12,793 bases of DNA from Spirochaetaceae bacterium (GCA_028527945.1 JAQQAK010000170.1:1-12793), one strand, 5' to 3'. Positions 1 through 6,910 are shown, numbered from the stretch's first letter. A program made the numbers and translations. Notes: generated from the letters alone by a model not told the origin.

Positions 1-38
1 TGATTTTAATTTATTCATTTTTTTTAATATAATTTTAT

Positions 39-77
39 GATGCTCTTTCAAAATTTAGGAAATTTTGAAAGAGCATC
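39..77 (-). terminator. 39-nt hairpin element, copy 1, directly after the small membrane protein gene
   Basis: Perfect 17-bp inverted repeat (39-55 with 61-77) around a 5-nt loop, starting at the base after the stop codon of the gene at 78-287. The arm core is GCTCTTTCAAAA. Position and strength suggest a transcription terminator or 3'-end stabiliser. However, no T-run follows on the gene's own strand, so it is not a textbook intrinsic terminator. A near-identical hairpin lies at 12410-12448. Confidence 0.7.
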
Positions 78-287
78 TTATATCTTTTTAAATTTTTCCA
101 ATTTCTTTTTCTGTTTGGCGACTTCATCGATGTCAACATCTTTAATCTTATTGTACATCTCTGTTGTATCATTTAAGTCATCAATTTTTTCTTCGATATC
201 TGCCTTCTCCCAAGCCTTCACAGCCTTTATTATAATAAATCCAAGAAGTACCACGCCAATAATACCAATAAAAAATTTAATCATCAT
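78..287 (-). CDS. Small single-pass membrane protein with charged coiled-coil tail, unknown function
   Basis: A 69-residue protein. Residues about 4-22 (FFIGIIGVVLLGFIIIKAV) form one hydrophobic membrane helix. The rest is highly charged, rich in Asp, Glu and Lys, and likely helical or coiled coil, ending in a lysine-rich tail (KQKKKLEKFKKI). A strong ribosome binding site AAGGAGG (299-305) lies 11 nt before the ATG at 287; a second ATG follows immediately. There is no signal-peptidase site, so an inner-membrane anchor with a cytoplasmic tail is likely. The stop codon abuts a strong hairpin. I do not recognise a family. The ribosome binding site, composition and terminator-like hairpin make it a real gene rather than a chance frame; the opposite-strand frame over the same bases is its shadow. 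Confidence 0.7.
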   Translation of the reverse strand: MMIKFFIGIIGVVLLGFIIIKAVKAWEKADIEEKIDDLNDTTEMYNKIKDVDIDEVAKQKKKLEKFKKI

Positions 288-550
288 CTAATCCATCTCC
301 TCCTTATCTATGTATTAATTTAATTTAAAATCAGCAACCTTAAAGCCTGCTCTAGTGGGGGAGCAATCCTCCCTCTAATAAAATTTAAAATTAAAGTTAC
401 CATACAGCCTTACCTTTGCATACAGCTAACTATCGTTTATATTCATTTCAAAAACAACTTCAATAGAATCTATGAGAGGCTAATTACAGTTTTTAAATTA
501 CCTTAATAAATAGTTGATATAGAAATTTCATTTTTATTTTTATATGTAAG
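288..550. other. AT-rich intergenic stretch without a recognisable gene
   Basis: No open frame with a ribosome binding site is seen on either strand, apart from the one at 299-305 that belongs to the downstream minus-strand gene. Short direct repeats of AATTTAAAAT occur near 321 and 382. No clear promoter could be assigned. Confidence 0.4.
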
Positions 551-871
551 CTACAAGAGATAGTAAATGCTACAATTACCAGCCTTTATTACATCCACCC
601 ATTCATTCCACACACGCGAGCAAAAAACCGGCTCATGATAAGTTCTTCTGTCCTTAATACTTTTGCCTTAATAGCTCTGGTAGATCACCTTCTGCGGGCA
701 ATAATTTACACATCTCATGCATTGCTCGCATGTCTTACTCCATTGAGGCTTGCAATTTACCATTGAAATACTCCCGGTTGAGCAGCTCTTGGAACAAAGC
801 CCGCAATAACTACAACTGTCATCAGTCTTGAATCCCCTCCAGAATTCTTTTACGTCGAACCATTTTAAAAT
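551..871 (-). pseudogene. Remnant of an EFR1-family ferredoxin (iron-sulfur half only)
   Basis: The minus frame running down from 871 encodes two 4Fe-4S cysteine clusters. The first is CSYCGLCSKSC and the second is CEQCMRCVNYC followed by Pro. Between them lies the spacing and NCKPQW motif typical of EFR1 proteins, which carry an N-terminal flavodoxin domain and a C-terminal bis-4Fe-4S domain. An in-frame TAA (668-670) interrupts the frame right after the second cluster. It then continues open to 551 with GKSIKDRRTYHEP, resembling the usual C-terminal tail of the family. A TAA at 872-874 closes the frame upstream, and no start codon or flavodoxin domain is present. It is therefore a decayed fragment of an electron-transfer protein. 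What is seen is the cysteine pattern; the family assignment rests on that pattern and the tail. Confidence 0.7.
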
Positions 872-993
872 TTAATATTCAGCATAAAACTTAATTCTGA
901 CGTGAGAAAGTGGACAAAAACGAATATAAAATTATATTTTGATACAGTGCCCCCCTTACAGTTTTTGATAAATTAACTTGATTTCTCAAATAG

Positions 994-1254
994 TTTCTAC
1001 ATATTCGGGGAATATTAAGAGAATTTATAAACAGGGCTGATGACTATATCGAAGCCCTGTTTAGAAGACAAATGGAAGCAGAAAAGATACGTCCATGTAA
1101 TCCCCGGTCAGCAGTCCTTTTGTTTAATTCATTCAGATCTGAATGGACATTCCGTAATTTTATAATAAAACCCGATGCCCCAGTAGATACAGATAAAATG
1201 AAAAAAGAGCTTGAGGATGCTATAGAACTGTTTGAACAGATGCTGCTTCCCTAG
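994..1254 (+). pseudogene. C-terminal fragment of a TetR/AcrR-family regulator
   Basis: An open frame of 86 codons after a TAG at 991-993. It includes ILREFINRADDYIEALFRRQ, an acidic stretch and a helical end ELEDAIELFEQMLLP. This matches the usual end of a TetR-family ligand-binding and dimerisation domain, where a [YI]-EALxRRQ helix and a final ELxDxxxLF helix are common. The N-terminal helix-turn-helix is absent and no ribosome binding site precedes the first ATG (1072), so it is unlikely to act as a repressor. It faces away from the EFR1 remnant and converges on the hydrolase gene. A 9-bp inverted repeat (1030-1038 with 1053-1061) lies inside it and is probably incidental. Confidence 0.55.
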
Positions 1255-1296
1255 GCCCCAGAGGATTAATTCCGCAATAAAGCAGACAAAGCTTTT

Positions 1297-2520
1297 TTAA
1301 AGAACCTCATCAAGCCAGTCAAAAAGAAGCTGACTCATATAGGCAATATTGGTACCAAGGGTGTGACCTTCTGCGCCCTCTATCTGTTTGGTTATCACAA
1401 GTTTTTTGTTTGGATTATCTATCGTGTTCATACTATGATCCTGACAATACCGATTATACTCCAGAGCGTATTCTGATTCGCCAACTAATATCAAAGTAGG
1501 ACATGAAATTTCTGAGGGGTCCAGAGACATTGGTTTTGAAACCTCCAAAAGTTCTTTTATTGAACCCACGCCCCAACGCCATAGATAGGTATCAATAATC
1601 CCCATGGAAACCCTGAAACTCTTACCCTTTATAAGCTTTAAAAGTGAAAATAGCCAACTATTTTCTATTTTGGCTATTGAACCTATGCTTGTACTGATTG
1701 TCCAGAGCTTGTACCAGTCAAGTATTACAGCGGAGGCACATATTGCCTTTAAGCGTTTTTCCTTTGTGGCAGCCCGTGGAACCAGATAACCTCCGCCGCT
1801 AATACCAAAAGCAGAGATCTTTTCTTCATCAACCCCAGGCTGCTTTAGAAGAAAATCAATAACCTTGCCCATTGGACTCTCTGTGTCAGCCATCCATGTC
1901 AACCCTTCAAACGGAAGTGTTCCCTGTCCTGGAAGATCGACAATAAGGACATTGTAATCGCGCCTTAAGCCTGAGGGAACAATATAATAGTAGAGATCTT
2001 CAACGATAGTATCACCACCGCCAATCATAATGAGGGTTTTTCGCTTTTTTTCTAAATTATCCGGTCTGAAAAAATAACCAGGCATTGCTCCGCGGCCAAA
2101 GGGAATTGAAAAGAAAGTAACAGGACTGTCCAAAAGGTCAATCGCTTTAACAAAGCAGGCACGAGCCTTATTAATATAATCCATATAATGACTATCTTTT
2201 ACCGGACTAGAAAAACTGACACACCCCCTATAATAAATGCACGCACGAAAATAAGCTTCACGGGCGCTTATAGCATGCTACATCTCAAGTGATTTTTTAG
2301 CTTTTTTTTCGGTAATAATAGCCAGATTATTCCAGTTTTCTGTCCAGCTCGCCGGATTTCCGTCCTCAATTCTGGCAGCTGTAGAAAAGCACTCTCCTAC
2401 AGTACTTCCGCCATTATTTGCCATTCCCAGAACCCATTGAAAAAAGAAGTCCATTCCTGGGTGTTTAAAATGATACTTAACTACCCGTCCGTGCATTCCA
2501 CCCTTAAATCTCTTTGCCAT
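1297..2520 (-). pseudogene. Alpha/beta hydrolase with N-terminal helical domain, interrupted by one in-frame amber codon
   Basis: Two open segments share one frame and are separated only by TAG at 2278-2280. The first 80 codons (2520-2281, start ATG at 2520 with AGGAG nine bases upstream) encode the helical N-terminal part, including STAARIEDGNPASWTENW. After the stop the frame resumes without a start as HAISAREAYFRACIYYRG. It continues into the catalytic domain: LIMIGGG oxyanion region, DLPGQG, nucleophile elbow GISGG (Ser codon 1798-1800, codon 241 of the joined frame), and a His in EGAEGHTLG near the end. The expected acid lies in GESEYALEY, with Glu where Asp is more usual. The joined length of 407 codons suits the FrsA / 2,6-dihydropseudooxynicotine-hydrolase-like group, which cleave C-C or ester bonds. 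Restart at ATG 2184 would lose a conserved helix and has only a weak ribosome binding site. It is probably a recent pseudogene. The substrate is unknown. A TetR operator precedes it. Confidence 0.8.
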
Positions 2521-2550
2521 CGTCGTTCACTCCTGTATTGTTTTATAACA

Positions 2551-2564
2551 ACCAACTAGTTGGT
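2551..2564. promoter_or_regulatory. Perfect 14-bp palindromic TetR operator before the hydrolase gene
   Basis: ACCAACTAGTTGGT is perfectly palindromic and lies 30 nt before the hydrolase start. A -10-like TATAAA (2542-2547, minus strand) sits just downstream, so the operator would cover the -35/-10 spacer. No good -35 was found. Twelve of 14 bases recur at 3218-3231 before the tetR gene. Confidence 0.65.
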
Positions 2565-2599
2565 CTAATTATTAATCAAAAAAAAACAGTTCTTTATAG

Positions 2600-3211
2600 T
2601 TATTCTTCAATGCCAAAGGAGTTTTGAAGATTCTTAACATATAGATCATAAAACACATCAATAAAATCTTTGGTAAATCCTTCTTTATCCCATTTGTAAT
2701 AACTGCATATCTGCTCTCCCAGAGCGGTATACCCCCAGATAGGAAAAGTTGCCATAAACATAACCATGATGCGGTTCTTCCGTGTATCTTCCAATTCTAC
2801 ATTGGCTTCATCAGCGATCCTCTTGCCGTCAATAAAGCCCTGATCAAAATATTTCAGAAATGCCGGTGTTTCGTTCGAGCTTTTAACCATTTCCATCCAC
2901 ATTATTTTCACAACATCCGAATTCCTACGGTTAAACTCGATAGAACGTTCTATGTCTTCCCGGCTAATCTTCCCCCCCAAGGGAAAAGATTTCTTTATCT
3001 CCAGTGCTTTATCGCTAAACTCCTTGTAGATATTCTCGAGTATGGCCTTCTTACTGTCAAAATAGTAATAGACTGAAGATTTGTTTATTTCAGCAGCCTT
3101 TACTATTTGATCGACAGATGTAGCGTCGTACCCCTTTTCTGAAAACATCTTTCTTGCAGTAGTCAGAATCTTGTCTCGTGTTGTTGTATCACCCTTTTTA
3201 CGTCTTCCCAT
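2600..3211 (-). CDS. TetR/AcrR-family transcriptional regulator
   Basis: A 203-residue protein, normal length for the family. Residues about 12-60 form the DNA-binding domain: RDKILTTARKMFSEKGYDAT followed by helix-turn-helix SVDQIVKAAEINKSSVYYYF, with the typical Y-Y-F before the SKKAIL helix. The rest is the variable ligand-binding and dimerisation domain, with aromatic and Met/Cys-rich helices around residues 100-180. The start is ATG 3211. It follows a strong promoter so closely that the mRNA leader would be only about 16 nt, and no clear ribosome binding site is visible. An operator overlaps the predicted transcription start, indicating autorepression, and a copy precedes the hydrolase gene 79 nt downstream. 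It probably represses itself and the hydrolase in response to a small hydrophobic ligand; the ligand cannot be told from sequence. Confidence 0.9.
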   Translation of the reverse strand: MGRRKKGDTTTRDKILTTARKMFSEKGYDATSVDQIVKAAEINKSSVYYYFDSKKAILENIYKEFSDKALEIKKSFPLGGKISREDIERSIEFNRRNSDVVKIMWMEMVKSSNETPAFLKYFDQGFIDGKRIADEANVELEDTRKNRIMVMFMATFPIWGYTALGEQICSYYKWDKEGFTKDFIDVFYDLYVKNLQNSFGIEE

Positions 3212-3217
3212 ATTTAT

Positions 3218-3231
3218 ACCAACTGGTTAGT
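3218..3231. promoter_or_regulatory. TetR operator overlapping the tetR transcription start
   Basis: ACCAACTGGTTAGT is an imperfect palindrome that matches the operator at 2551-2564 in 12 of 14 positions. It begins 6 nt upstream of the tetR start codon and covers the expected +1 of the promoter at 3234-3263. This fits repression by steric block. Confidence 0.6.
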
Positions 3232-3233
3232 TC

Positions 3234-3263
3234 ATTATAAAACAAGATTACTAAACAAGTCAA
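3234..3263 (-). promoter_or_regulatory. Sigma-70-type promoter of tetR
   Basis: On the minus strand, -35 TTGACT (3258-3263) and -10 TATAAT (3234-3239, perfect consensus) are separated by 18 bases. Transcription should start near 3227, inside the operator. This shows tetR can be transcribed apart from corA. Confidence 0.65.
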
Positions 3264-3301
3264 TCCATTGAAGTTGCTCTCAGTGGATTAAAGAAGCCTA
3301 G

Positions 3302-4246
3302 TCATTCCTTTCGTTTTCGAAACATCCGTCTTGTGTTAAAAATAAAGGCGCATATTACAGCAAGTACTCCTGATCCGGCAAGGATTCCCGCAAAAGCAAA
3401 GGGTGATGCCTGAAACGGAAGAGGAACATTCATTCCGTAGACACTGGCAAAAAATGTTGGAATCATTAGCACAATAGAAACCATGGTGAGGCGCTTCATT
3501 ATTACATTAAGATTGTTGGATATAACCGAAGCGAAGGCGTCCATCATGCCGCTTAAAATATTGCTGTGAATATTGGCCATCTCTATGGCCTGGCTCGACT
3601 CAATCATCACATCATCAAGAAGTTCACTCTCTTCCTCATCCAGATTAGAAAATATGGTTTTCTCAAGCTTGCTGAACAAGAGCTCATTAGCGCGAAGCGA
3701 TGTAGAAAAGAATACAAGTGATTTTTCCATACGCAGAAGCTTCAGAAGTTCAGTGTTCTTTACAGACTGTTGAAGCTCATGTTCAAGCATATCAGTATTA
3801 CGGTTGATCGCCTTCATAAAACGAAGATAGCATCTTGCGGTATCAAGCATGAGTCTCAGTAAAAGCTCGGCTGGCTTATCGAATTGAGGAATCCTTCCCT
3901 CCTTTTTCAGACAGGTATTGACTATATCAATTTCAATGCAGGATATGGTTATAAAAATGTCTTTAGTTATAATTACTCCAAGCGGAACAGTATAATACTG
4001 AAGCTGGGCCTCACCAGAGAACGCTGGCACACGAAAAATTATAGCGTGATATCCTTCGTTCCTTTCACTTCTTGAGCGCTCATCCGGATCAAGGATGTCC
4101 AGAATAATATCTTCAGCAATTCCATAGTCACGCTTGATAGTCTCAATTTCCAGATCATCAGGGCGGACAATATTTATCCAGCAATTTTTCTCAAGCATTG
4201 CTGTCTTTACTATCGAGTCTTTGTTTTGTTTCCAGATTGTAATCAT
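3302..4246 (-). CDS. corA: CorA-family magnesium/divalent cation transporter
   Basis: A 314-residue inner-membrane channel protein. The N-terminal two thirds are the cytoplasmic alpha/beta and long-helix domain. Near the C-terminus are the first pore helix (MVSIVLMIPTFFASV), the signature YGMN at residues 270-273 that forms the selectivity filter, and a second helix (FAGILAGSGVLAVICAFIF), followed by the basic tail RRMFRKRKE expected inside the cell. CorA pentamers carry Mg2+ (also Co2+ and Ni2+) down its gradient. The start is ATG 4246, with AAGGAG (4253-4258) six bases upstream; the frame is open 21 bases further but lacks a ribosome binding site there. It is a divergent CorA of the Gram-positive/spirochaete type, so the exact metal is inferred. 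A long structured leader precedes it, and tetR follows after 90 bp under its own promoter. Confidence 0.9.
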   Translation of the reverse strand: MITIWKQNKDSIVKTAMLEKNCWINIVRPDDLEIETIKRDYGIAEDIILDILDPDERSRSERNEGYHAIIFRVPAFSGEAQLQYYTVPLGVIITKDIFITISCIEIDIVNTCLKKEGRIPQFDKPAELLLRLMLDTARCYLRFMKAINRNTDMLEHELQQSVKNTELLKLLRMEKSLVFFSTSLRANELLFSKLEKTIFSNLDEEESELLDDVMIESSQAIEMANIHSNILSGMMDAFASVISNNLNVIMKRLTMVSIVLMIPTFFASVYGMNVPLPFQASPFAFAGILAGSGVLAVICAFIFNTRRMFRKRKE

Positions 4247-4443
4247 TGTTTTCTCCTTCCGCCGCAAGAAGAGGCGTTTCGGAGAAAGGTCTTCTTTCTA
4301 AAGAAGGCTTCTTAAGAAAGAAGACTCCTGAGTTCTCTACAGGTGGCGGTATTATTTAGTTTAAGTTCAGGCCTACTGCCATCAGGATCATTCATACTGA
4401 TCTAAATTAACCTCCACACAATTTAATAGGTATGCCAAAGCAT
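4247..4443 (-). promoter_or_regulatory. Long structured 5' leader of corA, candidate cis-regulatory RNA
   Basis: From the promoter at 4450-4478 the transcript would carry about 197 nt before corA. The leader holds a perfect 11-bp stem (4289-4299 with 4315-4325) that can extend into an inner stem and, after a bulge, outward by GGA/TCC. It also holds a CCGCC/GGCGG pair (4345-4349 with 4259-4263) whose 3' side touches the AAGGAG ribosome binding site. Pairing would close a multi-helix structure against the site of initiation. The conserved core of the known Mg2+ M-box riboswitch was looked for and not seen. Regulation by Mg2+ or by translation of a leader peptide is inferred from the gene controlled. 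Confidence 0.4.
4312..4395 (-). CDS. Possible 27-codon leader peptide in the corA leader
   Basis: ATG at 4395, stop TAA at 4312-4314, encoding a short peptide beginning MNDPDGSRPELK. GGAGG (4411-4415) lies upstream but 15 nt away, which is long. The stop falls just past the 5' arm (4315-4325) of the strong leader hairpin, so a ribosome finishing this ORF would unfold that hairpin. Salmonella corA and mgtA are known to use short translated leader ORFs. Here the coding status is only a guess. Confidence 0.25.
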   Translation of the reverse strand: MNDPDGSRPELKLNNTATCRELRSLLS

Positions 4444-4449
4444 TTTATA

Positions 4450-4478
4450 AGTATATAAAATCAAACCTGTAAAGACAA
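4450..4478 (-). promoter_or_regulatory. Sigma-70-type promoter for corA
   Basis: On the minus strand, -35 TTGTCT (4473-4478) and -10 TATACT (4450-4455) are separated by 17 bases. The only downstream gene on that strand is corA, which gives a leader of about 197 nt. Confidence 0.5.
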
Positions 4479-4508
4479 GTCCCTGATACATCCGCCACAC
4501 TAACTCAT

Positions 4509-4733
4509 TTAAGCATTTTCAGGAAAGTATTTTTTAGCGTACTCAAACCGTTTTTCTTTGCTTTCGAAAAACATGATCTTTGCCTCTTCTTCCCATTCCC
4601 TTACAAGCTCACGAAGCCCCGGCAGTCTATAACAATCTCCATAATTTTGCTCATCCATAACTGGATCTTGTTTTGTTCTAAGCCTGAATTCATGATCACA
4701 ATAACTGTCACCCGCAGCGAGACTGTGGCAGCG
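4509..4733 (-). pseudogene. C-terminal gene remnant with a C-H...GD-C motif, possibly ATC-hydrolase-like
   Basis: An open frame of 74 codons bounded upstream by TAA (4734-4736), with no start or ribosome binding site at its head. It begins RCHSLAAGDSYCDHEFRLR and ends in a charged helix REWEEEAKIMFFESKEKRF before TAA 4509-4511. The Cys-His and GDxYCDHxFR pattern recalls the C-terminal part of the L-2-amino-thiazoline-4-carboxylic acid hydrolase family (PF14196), but this is from memory of the motif. Composition and the protein-like sequence argue for former coding. A short internal product from ATG 4658 is possible. The N-terminal domain could not be traced in the stop-rich 250 bases beyond it. 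Confidence 0.4.
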
Positions 4734-4736
4734 TTA

Positions 4737-5048
4737 AAAAAAACATTTCGTTCCTTGTTTTCTATATTGTAGTTTTATAAAGCCTTTTCATTATGCCTAG
4801 AACATCAACATTTCGCTGCCGGATATTGATTTATCCGGGATATTATGTTCTCCAACTTGCATTTATTCTTCCCTACCTTCAGGTTTTATATTAGGTTAAA
4901 TAGGAATTGAAGTATAAGGTAGTAATTAACTCAGAGTAGCATTAAGATTAAAATACTTCAAATCAGATCAGATGAGAGAATCCTCCCCTTCCAGCTTTTT
5001 ATTCATAAAAATAAACTAAAAGAATATAGAGCCTCATATAATTTTTAC
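4737..5048. other. Gene-free stretch between the remnant and the ABC operon, with one long hairpin
   Basis: No convincing gene was found; short frames such as a 21-codon one from 4862 on the minus strand are not supported. A hairpin can form at 4799-4851. Its outer 7-bp arms are AGAACAT/ATGTTCT (4799-4805 with 4845-4851) and its inner 7-bp arms are CCGGATA/TATCCGG (4819-4825 with 4832-4838). No T-run follows on either strand, so it is not an ordinary terminator. The stretch probably includes further decayed sequence of the gene remnant next to it. Confidence 0.4.
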
Positions 5049-5077
5049 TTGACTTAGTCTTGCCTATTTTTTATTTT
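5049..5077 (+). promoter_or_regulatory. Likely promoter of the ABC transporter operon
   Basis: -35 TTGACT (5049-5054) and -10-like TATTTT (5072-5077) are separated by 17 bases. A TATACT (5077-5082) is also present but with poor spacing. The position, 60 nt ahead of the first ABC gene, fits. Confidence 0.4.
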
Positions 5078-5096
5078 ATACTAAACCGTTTTTTAT

Positions 5097-5108
5097 GCGT
5101 GCGCACGC
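5097..5108. promoter_or_regulatory. Perfect 12-bp palindrome in the ABC operon leader
   Basis: GCGTGCGCACGC is perfectly self-complementary and strikingly G+C-rich in an AT-rich leader. It lies between the predicted promoter and the ribosome binding site (AAAGGA, 5126-5131). It may be a repressor site. The binding protein is unknown, and it does not match the TetR operators at 2551 and 3218. Confidence 0.35.
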
Positions 5109-5137
5109 TTTACCAAGAAAACGTTAAAGGACCATAT

Positions 5138-6910
5138 ATGAAAAATAAACCTCTAAGATTTCTTATTGAAATTTCGAAAAAAGGGAAAACACGGCTGCTT
5201 CTTTCCGGAGCACTGATTTTCCTCAGTTCCTTAGCCTCTTTGGGGCCCTATTACGTGGCCTATCTTTTTATTTTGAGAATTATTAATTCATCTCTGGTAT
5301 TGAATGAATTATTTATTTTGTCGGGGATTGCCGCGCTTTGTGTTCTGACCCAGCTTATCTTTTCAGGTATTGCCATGACTCAGTCTCATATTGCCGCCTA
5401 CAGTATCCTTTTTGATTTGAGAAAGCGTCTGGCGGCCAAAATGCTAAAGCTTCCTCTGGGGTATTACAGCCAAAGCAGCTCAGGGACACTTAAAAGTATC
5501 ATAATGAACAATGTGGAGGCCATTGAGGAATTTGTGGCCCATAATCTGGTGGATTTGCTTTCTGTAACCTTTATGCCAATTATTATTTTCATCTGGCTTG
5601 CCTCAATGAATCTGCCGTTGGCCTGCCTTAGTATTCTGCCCGTTGTTCTGGGAGTAGTGCTGCAAAGGCTGAGAATAAGACTGGAATCAGAAAATATACA
5701 GAAGTTTTACAAACTGAAGAATGAAATGAACACCACTATTATTGATTTTATCAGGGGCATGCCGGTAATAAAGGCCTTTAATCAATCCGTGTTTTCATTC
5801 AGAAAATTTGAAGAGGAAGCGGCAAAATACAGTAACTACTGGATAGCCTTTAACAAAAAGGGCTCTCCCTTTTTCGCGGCTTATTCCCTCCTTATGGACT
5901 GCGGGGTTATCTTTATTCTTCCCGTGGGGGCCTATATGTACCTCACCGGCTCCCTGCCGCTTACAAGCTTTTTGCTGTTTATGTTCATAGGCCTCGGGCT
6001 TTCAAGGTTTATGAAGCAGTTAACAGGCTTTGGTTCCAATATCTCCCAGATCCTGAAGGGGGTTGAGGAAATTCAGGAGGTTCTGGAAGCTCCGGAAATT
6101 CCCGATACAGGACGGGTCTCCGATTTATCAAACTTCGACCTTGATTTTTTCCATGTCAATTTCAGCTATGGAAAGACACCCGTCTTGAAGGATGTCAGTT
6201 TTTCTGTTCCCCAGGGAACCATGACAGCCCTCACCGGAGCGTCCGGCGCCGGAAAAACCACCATAGGAAGGTTGGTTCCGCGGTTCTGGGATGTGGATAG
6301 TGGAGAGATCACCATAGGAGGGGTGGATATCCGCCGGCTGACCGGAGAGGCCCTGATGACCCATGTGAGTTTCGTGTTTCAGGACATCTTTATGTTCAAT
6401 GATTCGATACTGGAAAATATCCGCATGGGAAACAAATCCATATCTGAAGAAGAGGTTGTGGAGAATGCCCAAAAGGCTCAGGCCCATGATTTTATAATGA
6501 GGCTGGAAGACGGATATCACACGCAGATAGGCGCTTCCGGTACTTATCTCAGCGGCGGGGAAAAACAGAGAATTGCCATTGCAAGAGCTCTGGCAAAGAA
6601 GTCGCAGATTATCATTCTTGATGAAGCCACATCTTACGCGGACACAGAGAATGAGGCAAAAATTCAGCAGGCCCTTAATACTCTTCTCAAGGGGAAAACC
6701 GTTTTAATTATTGCCCATAGACTTTCTACCATCAGCGGCGCGGATCAGATTCTGGTCTTCGACAAGGGGCAGATAGTGGAAAGAGGAACACATGCCGAAC
6801 TTGTTGAGTTACAGGGTTTTTATGAAAAGATGTGGAGTATGCATAAAGATGCCTCAGATTGGAGCATCAGTCGAAAAAAATGGCCCGTTATGGGAGGCGC
6901 GCTATGTTAA
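5138..6910 (+). CDS. ABC transporter, fused permease and ATPase, first half of a heterodimer (IrtA/YbtP-like)
   Basis: A 590-residue exporter-fold half transporter. About six membrane helices occupy residues 20-300. The ATPase follows: Walker A GASGAGKT (367-374), Q-loop VFQD, signature LSGGE (471-475), Walker B IIILDE with catalytic Glu 496, and switch His in IAHRLST. The D-loop is SYAD rather than the usual SALD. Such a Y/F-AD D-loop is characteristic of one partner in siderophore-type pairs such as IrtAB and YbtPQ, so iron-chelate movement is possible, though drug or peptide export cannot be excluded. The start is ATG 5138 with AAAGGA six bases upstream; the frame is open to 5060 but without a ribosome binding site there. 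Its stop overlaps the next gene by 7 bases. Confidence 0.85.
   Translation: MKNKPLRFLIEISKKGKTRLLLSGALIFLSSLASLGPYYVAYLFILRIINSSLVLNELFILSGIAALCVLTQLIFSGIAMTQSHIAAYSILFDLRKRLAAKMLKLPLGYYSQSSSGTLKSIIMNNVEAIEEFVAHNLVDLLSVTFMPIIIFIWLASMNLPLACLSILPVVLGVVLQRLRIRLESENIQKFYKLKNEMNTTIIDFIRGMPVIKAFNQSVFSFRKFEEEAAKYSNYWIAFNKKGSPFFAAYSLLMDCGVIFILPVGAYMYLTGSLPLTSFLLFMFIGLGLSRFMKQLTGFGSNISQILKGVEEIQEVLEAPEIPDTGRVSDLSNFDLDFFHVNFSYGKTPVLKDVSFSVPQGTMTALTGASGAGKTTIGRLVPRFWDVDSGEITIGGVDIRRLTGEALMTHVSFVFQDIFMFNDSILENIRMGNKSISEEEVVENAQKAQAHDFIMRLEDGYHTQIGASGTYLSGGEKQRIAIARALAKKSQIIILDEATSYADTENEAKIQQALNTLLKGKTVLIIAHRLSTISGADQILVFDKGQIVERGTHAELVELQGFYEKMWSMHKDASDWSISRKKWPVMGGALC

Noticed and set aside
37..291. 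Plus-strand frame of 84 codons over the small membrane protein gene
   Set aside because: It is the mirror of the minus-strand gene, has no ribosome binding site, and starts inside the hairpin.
1030..1061. 9-bp inverted repeat AACAGGGCT/AGCCCTGTT as a terminator or operator
   Set aside because: It lies inside the former coding sequence of the TetR remnant with no T-run, and is best explained by chance.
1255..1296. Terminator after the hydrolase gene
   Set aside because: Only a 5-bp AAAGC/GCTTT stem without a T-run was found, too weak to call.
2278..2280. TAG read as pyrrolysine or other recoded amino acid
   Set aside because: TAG also ends the gene at the right edge (12698-12700), the family has no known need for such a residue, and no suppressor gene is in view. 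A nonsense mutation is simpler.
4247..4443. Known Mg2+ M-box riboswitch before corA
   Set aside because: The conserved M-box core was looked for in the minus-strand leader and not found. Only unrelated stems are visible.
4797..4862. Minus-strand 21-codon ORF from ATG 4862
   Set aside because: Very short, weak ribosome binding site, no recognisable sequence, and many stops follow in its frame.
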